Shown: one piece after another, positions 1 to 11,101 of the stretch
How the letters are laid out: each line of letters begins with the position of its first letter
Position numbering within the stretch: position 1 is the stretch's first letter
From: Sipunculus nudus
Taxonomy: Eukaryota; Annelida; Sipuncula; Golfingiida; Sipunculidae
DNA length: 64,000 nucleotides
Direction of reading: 5' to 3'
Assembly: GCA_026874595.1 (NCBI GenBank)
Contig: CM049306.1
Coordinates: 101,693,142-101,757,141, forward strand
Program-made: the position numbers and the translations under genes
The notes under the pieces: generated by a model
The model's input: the letters and a program-made list of their open reading frames with translations, nothing else
The model's database searches: none
What the model was told of the DNA's origin: nothing

Positions 1-132
1 AATCAAAAAGTATCGGTGTATATCAAATGATATGAACTGTATATAATGTAAAATTCAATGCTGAATTAGAAAGAGGCATTTAGCAGAACAAATAAAACAC
101 ATCCTTAACAGAACATCGATGAGTTCGGACAG

Positions 133-136
<4 letters not shown>

Positions 137-181
<45 letters not shown>

Positions 182-252
182 ATGTGTATGTGTGTGTTAA
201 GGGGGGGGGGGTAGGTGGGTGCGTTTGTGTGTGTGTGTTGGGGGGGAGGGGG
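137..252. repeat. Compound microsatellite (TA)n-(TG)n with poly-G
   Basis: Fifteen TA units, then TG-rich sequence, then two G runs. The open frame on the opposite strand is only His/Ile/Tyr low-complexity translation of this repeat. Confidence 0.95.
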
Positions 253-1411
253 CTGATCTGAAAATCCTGTTTCGGCGTACGAAAATTCCATATGTGACGT
301 ACTTTTAACCTGTAGCGGCGTACCTCCTACTGTTGAGTACTACGCCGGAGCAGAAGAGGGTTAAAGTTATTCTCCAACGTATGAACAATAACGATACGCA
401 ACTAAAAGATCGTGCCATGTAGTGTTGCACCGACAATATATATATTAAAGAGTGAAATGCCATTTTTGGTGATATATGTATGCCCGAGAGTCATTTTACC
501 CTGATTCTCAGCTCGGTGAGGAAAACAATTAAAAATCTATCCCACATCAGGTAGACCTGATCAAAACTTTATGGTTCTAAATAATAACGCAGGAGGACAA
601 ATGAATCTGTGTCCGTTTCTGATTTTTTATAAATGTATACATATTTAACAGAATAAATTAACTGAACCTTCTTCACATGAATTCTGTAACAGGAGCTGGC
701 ACGGTCTGTTTAATGTTGGAATGAGATACATGAGTCATAAGCACGTTAATGGCGGGAAATAGACCTGGAGCACGTGACTGCCACATTGTCTGCGGCATTG
801 GTCCGCTGCTCTCGTCTCTATTCATCCGTGTGTGAGTTATGAGCAGGAATTCTAATTATTATTTATGATGCTATAGACAATCATCCCCCCCAAAAAATTA
901 GCCTTCTAATTACACCTGACTGCTGTGTGGAATATATTTTTTTAACCCTCATGTATTTTCTGGCATTATTTCTTACTGTTATAAATCTGAATTATCCGGA
1001 TTATTTTGTATCTGGATTTCATCCCAAAGCCTGAACATTTTAGAGCTAACACTATGGTTGGCGCGATTCACCTGATCTGTTTATCAAGGGGTCAGTATAA
1101 AACACGCATGACTGTGTTTTAACCACACATACAGTTACCTTAAATTGAATCTATATGAATCTTATGATTAAGTAATATGCCTACCTGAAATAATCATTGA
1201 TATACAGCCCCATTTAAGAAAGATATACCTTCATAGCTTCGTGGATGCAGGGTATAAATCTATCATAATTCCGTCTTATGAATTTTAAAGATCAAAAGAC
1301 GATTGACTGAAGCATCATAAAAAAGTACTTAAAGTAAATAAAGATATACTGAGTGAACTCGTTCGATCGAGAAACAGTTTCTCACATAGTGTTGATACAT
1401 TTGCACCGATG
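253..1411. other. Intergenic, no gene recognised
   Basis: AT-rich DNA without a supported coding region or RNA gene on either strand. Confidence 0.7.
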
Positions 1412-1627
1412 CAGGGGCGGATCCAGGATTTAGGAAAAGGGGGGGTCCAACCATGGAGGACTAATGAAAATCCTAAAAAAAAGGTCATTAGGTCTGGAAA
1501 AGGGGGGGGGGGGGGGTCCAGGCCTCAAAATTACGTCTAAAACCCCTTAAAAAAGGTTGCTTCAGGTGAAAAAGGGGGGGTCCGGACCCCCTGGACCCCC
1601 CCCCCCCCCCCCCTGGATCCGCTTCTG
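1412..1627. mobile_element. Small hAT-like MITE
   Basis: Inverted ends CAGGGGCGGATCCAGG at 1412 and, reverse-complemented, CAGAAGCGGATCCAGG ending at 1627. A CGATG direct repeat flanks it (1407-1411 and 1628-1632). The inside is poly-G and poly-C with two 'aggtc' blocks. CAGGGGCGGATCC ends are familiar from hAT-type elements in animals. A related single end is seen near 61878-61893 and perhaps 25327-25345. Confidence 0.7.
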
Positions 1628-2084
1628 CGATGCCACGTGTGGAGTATCAGGAATTACATGTGAGCACCGCTTGGCATCATTCTCCTATTTAGTTGTCAAG
1701 GGTGCTATATAAACCTGGGGTAACATCTCTCTGTTCACAAAGAAGTTGTTAATTATACGGTATTTTCAGACCAGGGTGATTATTGGAGGACACGTGGAGC
1801 TGAAGAGGTGTACATGTACTAAGGACTCTTGTTATGACATTTTGTGTCGTAAGCATAAAAGTGTTCATAAGTTGTGTAAATTCATATCGTATACAATAAA
1901 AAATTACCCTGGAAAGCTACAGACAAAGTCAGAATGCAGATAATATTTTCGTTTTTATTTGGTTTATTAAAATTTATTGATTTGTGATAATTAGTATTCA
2001 CCTATTTCGAATGATGGCGAATACACAGTTTTCACCTGGACATTGTTGGCATTATGGTAAGGGGACCGTCGGGCTGCTTTACGC
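1628..2084. other. Intergenic, nothing recognised
   Basis: A 65-codon frame at 1746-1943 has no domain and no exon signals I trust. Confidence 0.6.
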
Positions 2085-2275
2085 CCGATGACTGCTGGCT
2101 AAAGTCTTAACCTCAACATTGTGAACTTTCTGTCCATGAGTGAATGGATAACTCTGTTGTGGGTTATGGCATGTGTTTCGGTGTATGCTCCGAAGTGAGC
2201 CCAAAAAAGTCACAAGAATAAACATGCCCGTAGACAAAGGAGATGAGACTAGCTTTGTTAGTGATAACACATTAT
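2085..2275 (+). repeat. SINE-like interspersed repeat, copy 1
   Basis: It matches, in opposite orientation, 5072-5262, and more distantly 45370-45719. Shared blocks are gtgttatcactaaca, ctagtctca, tacgggcatgtt/ttcgggcctgtt, acacatgccat and gagttatccattca. The body is therefore dispersed. The tRNA-like head is clear only in the 45-kb copy. The 63-codon minus-strand frame here is a shadow of the repeat. Confidence 0.6.
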
Positions 2276-2380
2276 AAACAACAGCCTTTTCATTATCACT
2301 TCTATAAACAACCCTGTATTGGCCTCACACTTCATATCCGATAAAAGGTTTTAATTAGTTTACTACGACTTATTATATAG

Positions 2381-2440
2381 CTCTAGGACACATTATATAA
2401 GCCTAGGACACATTTTATAAGTCTAGGACACATTTTCAGA
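2381..2440. repeat. Three-copy 20-bp tandem repeat
   Basis: Three successive 20-base units of the form NNctaggacacattNNataa. Confidence 0.9.
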
Positions 2441-3904
2441 AGAGCAAATTTAGTTTTGACTCCCGCAGGTGTTGGTCCTCAGAAAAGACACAGATAGTTT
2501 CCAAGGCAACAAACAAATTTAAAGCACGTCGGCGTGATCGGGATGGAAACATTTGCAAACGTTATTTTTTGTATGCCCTGCCGAGGAAGCAATCAATCCT
2601 CCGATCGATTAAGTGACGCTGAACGTTTACTCTCTTTGTATGGAAAGTAACGAAGGCGCTTCCTCGGATAAACATGTTGATGGAAATTGATTATACTTGA
2701 GATGATTCTTGACGTGACACCACATATCTCTCAAGATGTTTCTACGTGGATTGGGGGGATGCGCTGTTAGCTGATGTTTATGTTTTTCAATTAAAATAAA
2801 ACAACGATTCCGTAGTTGTGTTCGTTGACAGAATCAAACCCGATACCACGAAGGGCCGATCCCTTCAGTGCGGATCTTGTTATAGTGCGGATACGCCCTC
2901 TTAACCGGTTAAAGTTCTGTTGAATACTGCACAGTGAGTGGGTTTTCCTGCGAAAGGTCGGGTCGTATCGCAAACGAGTGAATATAACTAGGGTCGTTAA
3001 AGACGGTGTCGGTCCGGGAAATCGAAGAAATCCGCTAAATTACATACGTCACATATTGCGAAATTCAGTAAACAGGTCTGTTATTTAATGCATCATGTTT
3101 TTGATGAACCAGTTTGTCGTTTACTATTTTCTGACACCACCAATCCCAAAATGTTACTCCTCACATAGCGACTATACACTTCAGTCGTTTTATATCATTT
3201 AAAAGCGCAAGCCGACATTTAGAATCACTGCAGTGTTTAACCGCTATAGGTAAGGAGTGCGTCACAATAATAGCCAATATATAAATTTAAGGATTTTTTA
3301 CATATACATTTTAGACATTGGATGATTGCTTTTTATGACTGATTGTGAATTCAACTGTATATTTACTTTATCTGATGTCGATTTCGATTAAAATTAGAAA
3401 TTAATATGCCTGTGATCAATTACAGTTACGGTTATCATAAAAGTAAATATGACTGTAAGCATCAAACATTAATATTTAAGCATATTTTCTATTATAAATG
3501 CTGGCCGGGTTTCTCTAAAAGTTTCAGGAGCACGAGAGACGATAACTTTGAAATGAGCAAGCTCTAGGTCACCCAGGAACACCTGTGGTACCGAAAGATA
3601 CAAAGGTCATATCTTTGAATTGTCGATTTCAGTGCACCTGAACCCAGCATGATCTTTGGAATTTTGTATCATGTTTAAAGACAGAATTGTTTTTCTTCCT
3701 ATTAAAACTTAAGAGGATGCTTTGCTTAATTCATATAGAAAGCAGTCACACATGAAAAAAGACAGGCAAACGGGTGATCACTAAACCTCCGTTCATGGGG
3801 ATATTTAAATTAGGTGCCTTTCTTTTTCCGCTCTGTGGCAATTAATTCTACAGGTTTTCATCAAGATATTTCTACAAGCATCATTTGTAAAAGATAAAGA
3901 TGTG
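2441..3904. other. Intergenic, no gene recognised
   Basis: No supported coding region on either strand. Confidence 0.65.
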
Positions 3905-3975
3905 GTTTTTTAGTCTGATATCACCGACGAAGTCAGTCTCATCCGACTTTTTGTGCAGGCATCATTTTCATACAT
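3905..3975 (-). repeat. SINE-tail fragment
   Basis: agtctgatatcaccgacgaa then gtctcatccgac matches the outer tail of the 45-kb SINE (near 45375-45415, same orientation on the plus strand). Only the tail is present. Confidence 0.5.
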
Positions 3976-4945
3976 GGCACGCAAAACGAGTCACAATAAC
4001 AATCAAGCTCCCAATGACGTCAGTCTTGACTGGACTGACATTTCAACAACACGAGTTTTTTAAACGGCTGATAAATGACGAAAATGCATAATGTTGAACG
4101 ACAAAAGATCATAGTACAGCATTTTATTAAAAGACACTTGAAAGTCTTGCATCTAAAACAAATTGGCTTAACCAGAATCACGCTCTCGGCAATCGCTCAT
4201 GACGTAAGAAAAATATAAAAGATCATTAAAGCAAATTGCCGTTAAGAACATTGAGGTAACAATAACGAATTTGTTTTGTTTACTATTGAATATGCAAGTA
4301 AAATATGCAGTTTAAAATATAGCTGTATGATCTTTCGTATGTCTCACTTCACCATGCTAGATACTAAGCTGGTTCTGTCTTTTGCTAACTGATGAGAATT
4401 GTTAATTGGATTACATCGGATTCAAAGGTGTGCATAAGCCAACGGAAATTCAGGGTCTTATGTGCACGCCAGGAGGGTCAACTATTTCCACTGGAGGGAT
4501 TGGTGTGAAGTCTCAATCAATAATGAGATATCAATGACCCCTGATGAGCCGTAATCCCGTATCATATATGTGTACTCACTGAATGAAAGAAACGGCGGGT
4601 TCAGATCATGGACATCATTGAAATCTCATTTGTCAAGGGGATCTCCTGGGATGTGCGGTTAAAACTCCCGGGGTTCTCAAAATCCATGATTTATCAAAAT
4701 CATTTACCTATATATTACCGGTTTCCATAGGATCCATGAAAAATCTCTTAAAAATATTTCCCTCTCCAAAGGGATAAAACAAAAGGAATAACTGAAAAGA
4801 ATAATTTGTAAATGGTTCAACACAATTTGAGTTAGCATATCTGGCAAAATTTCTATTTAAAATTCCTGCAAAAGTTGTTTAAGTTCCATGATACGTTCCC
4901 CACAATGTATCTAGAAAGAGAAATTCAATTTTTTTATGCCAAATG

Positions 4946-4986
<41 letters not shown>

Positions 4987-5071
4987 CTTATATTATATTT
5001 CATTATATTTCATCGGACCTGAAGTGCGAGGCCGACGCAGGGCTGTTCTTGAAAAGTAAGTGGGTTCAAAA
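3976..5071. other. Intergenic with a TA microsatellite
   Basis: No gene recognised. An interrupted TA tract lies at about 4948-4986. The 82-codon frame over it is low-complexity. Confidence 0.65.
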
Positions 5072-5262
5072 TGTGTTATCACTAACACAGCTAGTCTCAA
5101 TGATTTACAAATTACCTTCTTAGTCTTCGGGCCTGTTAATTTTTGTGTTTTTTTCTATGCTCCCAGGGAGCCAAACACATGCCATTACACACACTAGAGT
5201 TATCCATTCATTAATGGATCGGGAGGCTAAGACATTGGATTGAAAGCGGCCCCATGGTCATT
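5072..5262 (-). repeat. SINE-like interspersed repeat, copy 2
   Basis: Inverted partner of 2085-2275 with the same ordered blocks. The two copies are about 3 kb apart in opposite orientation. Confidence 0.6.
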
Positions 5263-5402
5263 TAATCATTATGCAAGCAATGTCCAGAAGAAAACTTTGT
5301 ATTCCCCATAATTCTTAGTGGGTGGATACCAATCATTATCCCAATTTGATTCAAAAATAAGTAATTAAACAATGATATACAAATAATTGCATACCGACTT
5401 CA

Positions 5403-5404
<2 letters not shown>

Positions 5405-5478
<74 letters not shown>
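5405..5478. repeat. Compound (CT)n-(TA)n microsatellite
   Basis: About 15 CT units followed directly by about 21 TA units. Confidence 0.97.
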
Positions 5479-5481
<3 letters not shown>

Positions 5482-5549
5482 AGTATCAACAGATCATGTA
5501 GTCGTTACGAGCATAAGTTTTGTTACGGAGATAAATAAAAATCAGATTG

Positions 5550-6117
5550 TGTAACACTAGGCAGTGTGAAATGTCCAGGGGAATGAATTAAGAAGTCGAT
5601 GATTTTTGTTAATAAATAGTTATAATTACAATACACTAAATCAATACAAATACACAATGTAAAAAAAAAGTGTACAGTACCTGGACACCACCACTGTCAC
5701 AGAGACAACAAGTCCTTTAAAACCAATAACCCACGTAAACAGTTCAAATAGTCCAAAGTAAAGCTCTTGTAATAATCCCGAAAGCAAAGTTGGGACAGGC
5801 CGTACTAAATCTGCATAGAATTCGTAGAATCCCTGTAACTACTGTAATTATCAGATAGGTCCAAAACTGACTCACAGTCTTCCGTGTCCGCTGGAATAAT
5901 TTTCTCTCTCCTCTCGGCTCTAAAACACAGCCTCCTATTTATAACTTTTCATCCGTGGGCCGGCCCAGCTCGCGCGTCTCCTATGGCAACGGACAATGCT
6001 AGCGTATATATATATATTTATATATAAATGCAGGCAGGGCTATTGTTTAGACCACATCCACATAAGATAGTATAGATATATATAAATCCTGTTACTTATT
6101 AATCCTGAAAAGTAACA
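5550..6117 (-). mobile_element. Possible solo LTR with its own promoter
   Basis: On the minus strand it runs TGTTACT...GTGTTACA, so it has TG...CA ends and short inverted termini. Inside are a good TATA box (TATAAATA, 5943-5936) followed by a GAGAGGAGAGAGA stretch, then T-rich and AATAAA-poor 3' sequence. No matching second LTR and no 5-bp target duplication was found, so this is a structural guess. It could also be a host promoter. Confidence 0.35.
5936..5943 (-). promoter_or_regulatory. Candidate TATA box
   Basis: TATAAATA on the minus strand in a locally GC-richer block (5890-6000), with transcription expected to begin near 5910. It belongs to the possible LTR. No open coding frame follows it. 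Confidence 0.4.
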
Positions 6118-8121
6118 AACTAAATCAGAATGTAATTTATCGTAATCGGACTCTTACGGCTTATCCTAACCAAAGGAATAATGGGAAAAAATACTTTGTT
6201 TGGTTTTCTAAATGACTGATGGTGCCACTAATCGTATGTATGTTCTTGATGTTATGGTAATTCTTAATGTTACCAGTGGCCATGCGCCTCGGTAGCGGTG
6301 TTATGGTCATGCATTTTATATTGCATATAGAGATTTTTGTACACTGGGATGTAAATCTTACATGGCATGTGGTTTCCCGGCTGCCCAAAGAACGGCCAGA
6401 GATTGTCGTGAAGACAAATAAGCGAGACGGGCATAAAAAGCAAAACTACAGAATAGTTTATTACACTCAGTCTATTCAAAGCCTTTCTCACAGCGGTTAT
6501 TCTCATAAAACTGAAAGTTGAATACCCTGCATATGTCGCCTTCGCACGAGCTTTCCAGAGGCCAGTTCTTCCTCCATCACTCCTCTTCATGTCATGTAGA
6601 AAATATTCATTTATCATTAATCCGTAAGCGTTGGGGACTATGTGCGTGTGTGTACAATTCAAATTCAATATTGCCTAATATATAAATTCCATTCTGATCC
6701 GTCGATTTTGTTAAAATAAAGTCAAATATTTGTTCATTTAACAAGGCCTAGATTTAATAAATATCATGAGTACTTAGAATGTGGCATCGATTTTAAAGTT
6801 CAAATTGATTAAAATAGGTCTTAAATGAGTAGTGGCCGTTAACCCTAATCTGAAATAGGAACAGGTATATTGAATGTATTCAGCAAAACACGGAAATTTG
6901 TCAAGAATCCATATAAAATCCATAGACATCCGCGAAAAACATCTTTGTATCATTAACATAGAAGGGGATTCAAAATTCATAGATTTAAGTGAGTATATAT
7001 GTTTAGTAACAGTGGCTGCCGTTATTTAACGCCTTGGAGGACCGGGGATTGGAAGGTTGGTCGATTCTTAAACTCAGCTTATTTCCTTTTTTTCCATAAA
7101 CTCTGACAGTGCTTTACATACAGTTTATTTATCTAGGTTTTATCGGTTGCGGTTAGGGTCCATATTTCCGGACCGGTTTCTAGGATACGGCAGGCTCCAT
7201 CCATTTAAAATGTTATCCCAGAAGAGGACACGCCAGCAGGCATTTTCACACGGGGTGTGATCTGTCGATGTTATAGTGGAGGATCCAAGGACACTTGACA
7301 CATTAACCCAGTGCCTGTAACCGTCATGTCATTTTCCAAGACGATTTACCGATATCCAGCGGACCAGTGTCTTTGCGTTTGTATGTCAGCAACACTTTAA
7401 ACACGCAAAATGAACACATATTTATTATGGTTCAACTATTATACACTTGTGGAACTTGGTCATCTCTATGACCTTCAAAGAGATTCAATTGGATTTGTTC
7501 GGGAATCATTTATTTGTTGTACCGTCTGATCGTAATAAAAGTTGGGACAATTTTTTTATAAACATGAGGGATATACCCCGCCCCACCCTCCCCCCACCAT
7601 ATATATATATGTGTTGTACCGATTTAAAGTTTTAATCGATGATTGGTCGTTTTCTTTGAAAAGTGATTGAACCGATTGCATTTTTGCATCATGATGGATT
7701 AAAAAAGATCTTTTATGAACATGCAAAAAATCTAACCTGTCAGAGATATACCTACACAAAATAAACAACACAACAGCACCTTGCGCAGCCGACGGCAAGT
7801 TAATCTTGGATGTTGGTGCATGGATTGATAGTTTCAATATGAATACCGATGTACCTTTAACAAATTACTGGGGTCGACATTTTAGGTACAGGTATACAGT
7901 AGATAAACTCAATCGATAAAAATCGATCATTGGTCTTTTTTTTAATCATCGATTATGATTTTAATCCAATTCCTACCACTAATACACTTATACACACACA
8001 CATATATATATATATGTTTAATATATATATATACAGAGAGAGATTAATCAACTTTGTCATGTTTCGTGTTGTTGCACTCACCAGGTAAAAACTATACGGC
8101 TCTGGTTTGATATCATTGAGC

Positions 8122-8124
<3 letters not shown>
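6118..8124. other. Intergenic, one weak exon candidate only
   Basis: Apart from the weak exon at 6362-6510 and small TA tracts near 7600 and 8004-8032, I see nothing. Open frames at 6270-6668 and 7556-7837 have no recognisable domain. Confidence 0.55.
6362..6510 (-). CDS. Weak candidate internal exon, unidentified
   Basis: It is bounded by a good acceptor (CAACTTTCAG at 6520-6511) and a donor (CAT/GTAAGA, intron starting at 6361), with one frame open throughout. The encoded stretch is hydrophobic (V-V-L-L-F-M-P-V-S-L-I-C-L) followed by N-L-W-P-F-F-G-Q-P-G. The frame stays open on both sides for 132 codons in total. No domain recognised. Chance is a serious alternative. Confidence 0.15.

Positions 8125-8174
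<50 letters not shown>
8125..8174. repeat. (TA)n microsatellite at the Gypsy breakpoint
   Basis: About 25 TA units; the truncated integrase ends within seven bases of it. Confidence 0.97.
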
Positions 8175-8177
<3 letters not shown>

Positions 8178-8180
8178 TAT

Positions 8181-8711
8181 ATGAATTCGTAACGGATATC
8201 CATAGTGATTAACAAACCTTTCCCATAGAAGTTTGGCAGTTAGCTTTGCTTTCTGTCCCTTACAGGGTATAGCCTGTGCATACCTGGTGAAAAACAGTCT
8301 GTAATAATGACGTCTTCGATTCCACCTTTTCCAGTATCAAGTTTCAAGAAGTCGATGCATAACAATTTTAAAGAGGTTGGCTACAATTTATTGGAATTAA
8401 CGGGGCTGTTTGGTGAATTTAACTTTTTCTTCTAAGACACCGTGGGCAAGTAGCTACATGATCTTTAATGTCTTTGGCCATTGTCGGCCAATAAAACCTT
8501 TCCCTGGCCAATTGAAGTGACCTATTTTGACCAAGGTGGCCTACATCATCATGTATCCCTTTCAGTGCTGTCTTAGCTTTTCTGGCACCACAACCTGAAA
8601 TTCGGTGGTCCCATTGACAATTCTTAATCGGTACAACGTCTCGTTCTTTAAAATGAACCGTTATTCTCTTGTTATCTTTGAGAAGGCCGATGAGGAACAT
8701 ACATTTCCGAT
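8181..8711 (-). pseudogene. Gypsy integrase, HHCC zinc domain and truncated core
   Basis: The zinc-binding domain is H50-x4-H55-x29-C85-x2-C88 (numbering from 8700), ending C-P-R-C-L-R-R-K-S and a TAA. The core continues in another frame: the first catalytic Asp is in C-I-D-F-L (codon 8353-8351), followed by I-T-D-C-F-S, a frameshift near 8281, and R-Y-A-Q-A-I-P-C-K-G to 8181. The sequence stops just before the expected S-D-Q-G motif with the second catalytic Asp. So the D,D-35-E triad is incomplete. Confidence 0.88.
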
Positions 8712-9235
8712 TGATAGATCAACGGGCATGAGGGGGTTGATTGAGAGAGACATTCTATAAGACCAGGTACAGTATGACATGTACAGATTGCTTTCACAAC
8801 CCCTGCTGTGAGAGTGTCTGTAGACTCATCTAAGTGCGATTTACGGGGTAATCGCGAAAGGGCGTCAGCGTCGACATTACGTTTCCCCGACCTGTATTGA
8901 ACAGAGAAATTGAAATCTGCCAATTCTGACTGCCATCTTTGCCCTGTAGCGTCTAACTTAGCAGATGAAAGTATGTACGTTAACGGATTATTATCAGTCC
9001 GTACTATGAATTCTGATCCGTACAGATAGTCTTTGAACTTATCTGTTATCGCCCATTTAAGTGCGAGGAATTCAAGTTTGTGGGTAGTATATCTGGCCTC
9101 GGAGGGAGACAAACTCCGACTAGCATACGCTATTGGCCGTTCTGTACCATTTTGATTTTGATAAAGAATGGCAGCAATGCCGTCACGTGAGGCATCTGTA
9201 TGCAGTATAAAGGGTAAACTGAAATCTGCAAGGCC
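8712..9235 (-). pseudogene. Gypsy RNase H (broken)
   Basis: The first catalytic Asp is in H-T-D-A-S-R-D-G in a frame that becomes continuous with the main 9112-8672 frame. The Glu is in K-L-E-F-L-A-L-K-W-A, the second Asp in R-T-D-N-N-P-L-T-Y, and the fourth acidic site is in D-A-D-A-L-S-R-L. The domain is complete in content. A frameshift near 8712 separates it from the integrase. Confidence 0.9.
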
Positions 9236-10165
9236 AAGAGAGGAGCAGAGGTTAGTTTTTCAATTAGTTTATCAAAAGCCTTTTGATGTTGCTCATTCCA
9301 CATAAAAGGAGAGGGTTTCTTGGAAGTAGATTTTACTGATTTATCCCCTTTTAAAAGATCATGGAGGGGTTTAGCAATTGCACTTAAGCCATGTATGAAC
9401 TTGCTATAGAATCCCGCGAATCCCAGGAATTTTCTGACCTCTAACAGATGCAGGGACGGGTCATTCTTTAAAGACATAAATTTTGTCGGGGTCAGTTTGG
9501 ATTCCATCTCTGGACACCACATGACCCAAATATCTTACCTTTTGCTGGAGGAATTGACACTTTGAAGGATTGATTTTTAATTCCGTCTTTTCTAACCATC
9601 GAAACACTTTTTCGAGCTTTTCTAAGTGTTCGTCAAAAGTTTTGGAAAAGACAATGATATCATCTAAATATAATAAACAGTCCTTTAAATGTAAATCTCC
9701 CATGGTAGTTTGCATAATTCTTTGGAATGTTGACGGAGCACAGACAAGACCGAAGGGCATAACGTTAAACTCAAATAAACCTAGCGGGCCGACCGTGAAT
9801 GCCGTCTTTGCTTTGTCAGATTCCTCAACTTCGACCTGCCAGTACCCTTTTCTCAAGTCAATGGAGGAGAAAAAGCATGCACCTACCACGGAATCTAAGG
9901 TTTCGTTTATTCTCGGTAGAGCATGGCCGTCTCTTACCATCCTGGCATTCAATGCTCGATAATCGACGCAGAACCGTAAACTCTAATCTGGTTTGCGTAC
10001 CAAAACTATCGGAGAAGCCCATGGACTACTGCTAGGTCTAATGACATTCTTTTCCATCATGTCTTTTAGATGTTGTCTAACCTCTTCATAAAGATGGGGT
10101 GATATTCGTCTATGTCTTTGTTTGATAGGGCTGTCATCATAAAGAACTATTTTGTGTTTATCCAC
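9228..10165 (-). pseudogene. Gypsy reverse transcriptase (broken)
   Basis: It starts with the conserved V-I-R-P-S-S-S-P-W-A-S-P and V-L-V-R-K-P-D, then an in-frame TAG (9985-9983) replaces the usual glycine before S-L-R-F-C-V-D-Y-R-A-L-N. Domain A has F-S-S-I-D-L-R-K-G-Y-W, the Q-R-I-M and M-P-F-G-L motifs follow, and the catalytic Y-L-D-D lies at 9670-9659. A frameshift near 9480 falls before the K-F-L-G-F-A-G-F-Y connection segment, and another near 9228 falls at the start of RNase H. Catalytic residues are intact but the frame is not. Confidence 0.92.
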
Positions 10166-10280
10166 ATTAGTTCTATCAAGATCAAAATCTCCAGTGGAGA
10201 AAATATGACTGAATTTCCGGAAAAGACCTTTGATATCTTAGATCTGTTCGGTTGACAGCTCTGGACCCAGCCGTATATTA

Positions 10281-11092
10281 TCAAGGCACTGTTCTGTCGA
10301 GTCGCACCCTAAGGGGGGAATCAACTAAAGTGACCTGCTGTAGTGCACAAAGCACAGTTTTAGCTGGTACAGTTATGTCATGCTTAGTCATATTGTAAAC
10401 TTCAACAGGAATTCGATGATATGATCCTGAAGATAAGTCAAGAGACTGTAACATAGGTGTCACTATTAATCCATTGGGTAATGAAGGGTGACTTCATTTC
10501 AGTGATGGTTGACACCATCACCCGTGGTCCGTGCTCTAGTGCTACCATTGATAATCAATTTCTGCTGTGGGGCTATCTTAACAGGTTTTCTGTTAATAAC
10601 ATTCCCATCAGCATCCAGGGAATGCTTTGCTATGGTAGAGAGGCATTTAAAGGCCACTTGCCACGATGTAGACACTTTCCTTGTCTGATTAAGTACATTT
10701 GTACCTATAATGAAAGGTACCTCAGAATTAAATTCTGTATCAGTAACCACAAGCACAGGTACAACGACTTCTAAATTTAAGTCGGGAAAGACTAAATTTA
10801 GGTCCAGTTTGCCTCGAAACTTTAAACAATCACCACTAGCCGTATCTACCTTCCAAAATTCTGTAACAGTTTGAATAGGGACTTGAGCAAAGTGCTGATC
10901 ATAGAAAGATTCTGACATTGTAGTTACCTGAGCCCCCGTATCTAACAGATTGACGGCTTCTATGCCTTCAACTAAAACATTAACCTTATCAATGTTACCA
11001 ACAAGTGGAGCGCTTGAAACAGGTGGCCCACCCCTCAGAGTTCCCTGGGTCTCAGTATAACTGCCCATGTTCGACCCAGTAACTACACGGGC
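10281..11092 (-). pseudogene. Gypsy aspartic protease and linker to RT (broken)
   Basis: The main frame (11068-10499, 189 codons) has the retropepsin active site L-L-D-T-G-A-Q near residue 42 and a later F-I-I-G-T-N (the I-I-G flap/core motif), so both halves of the fold are visible. A second frame (10463-10281) carries a pre-RT linker with P-V-E-V-Y-N and D-I-T-V-P-A. The frame relation to Gag changes near 11100, by decay or by original frameshifting. Its role would be cleavage of the Gag-Pol polyprotein. Confidence 0.85.
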
Positions 11093-11101
11093 GTTTCTTA
11101 G

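Noticed and set aside
55-291. 78-codon His/Tyr/Ile-rich frame
   Set aside because: Pure translation of TA/TG microsatellite and poly-G.
9570-10035. Two plus-strand open frames of 130 and 78 codons
   Set aside because: They are antisense to the Gypsy RT, whose motifs are clear on the minus strand.
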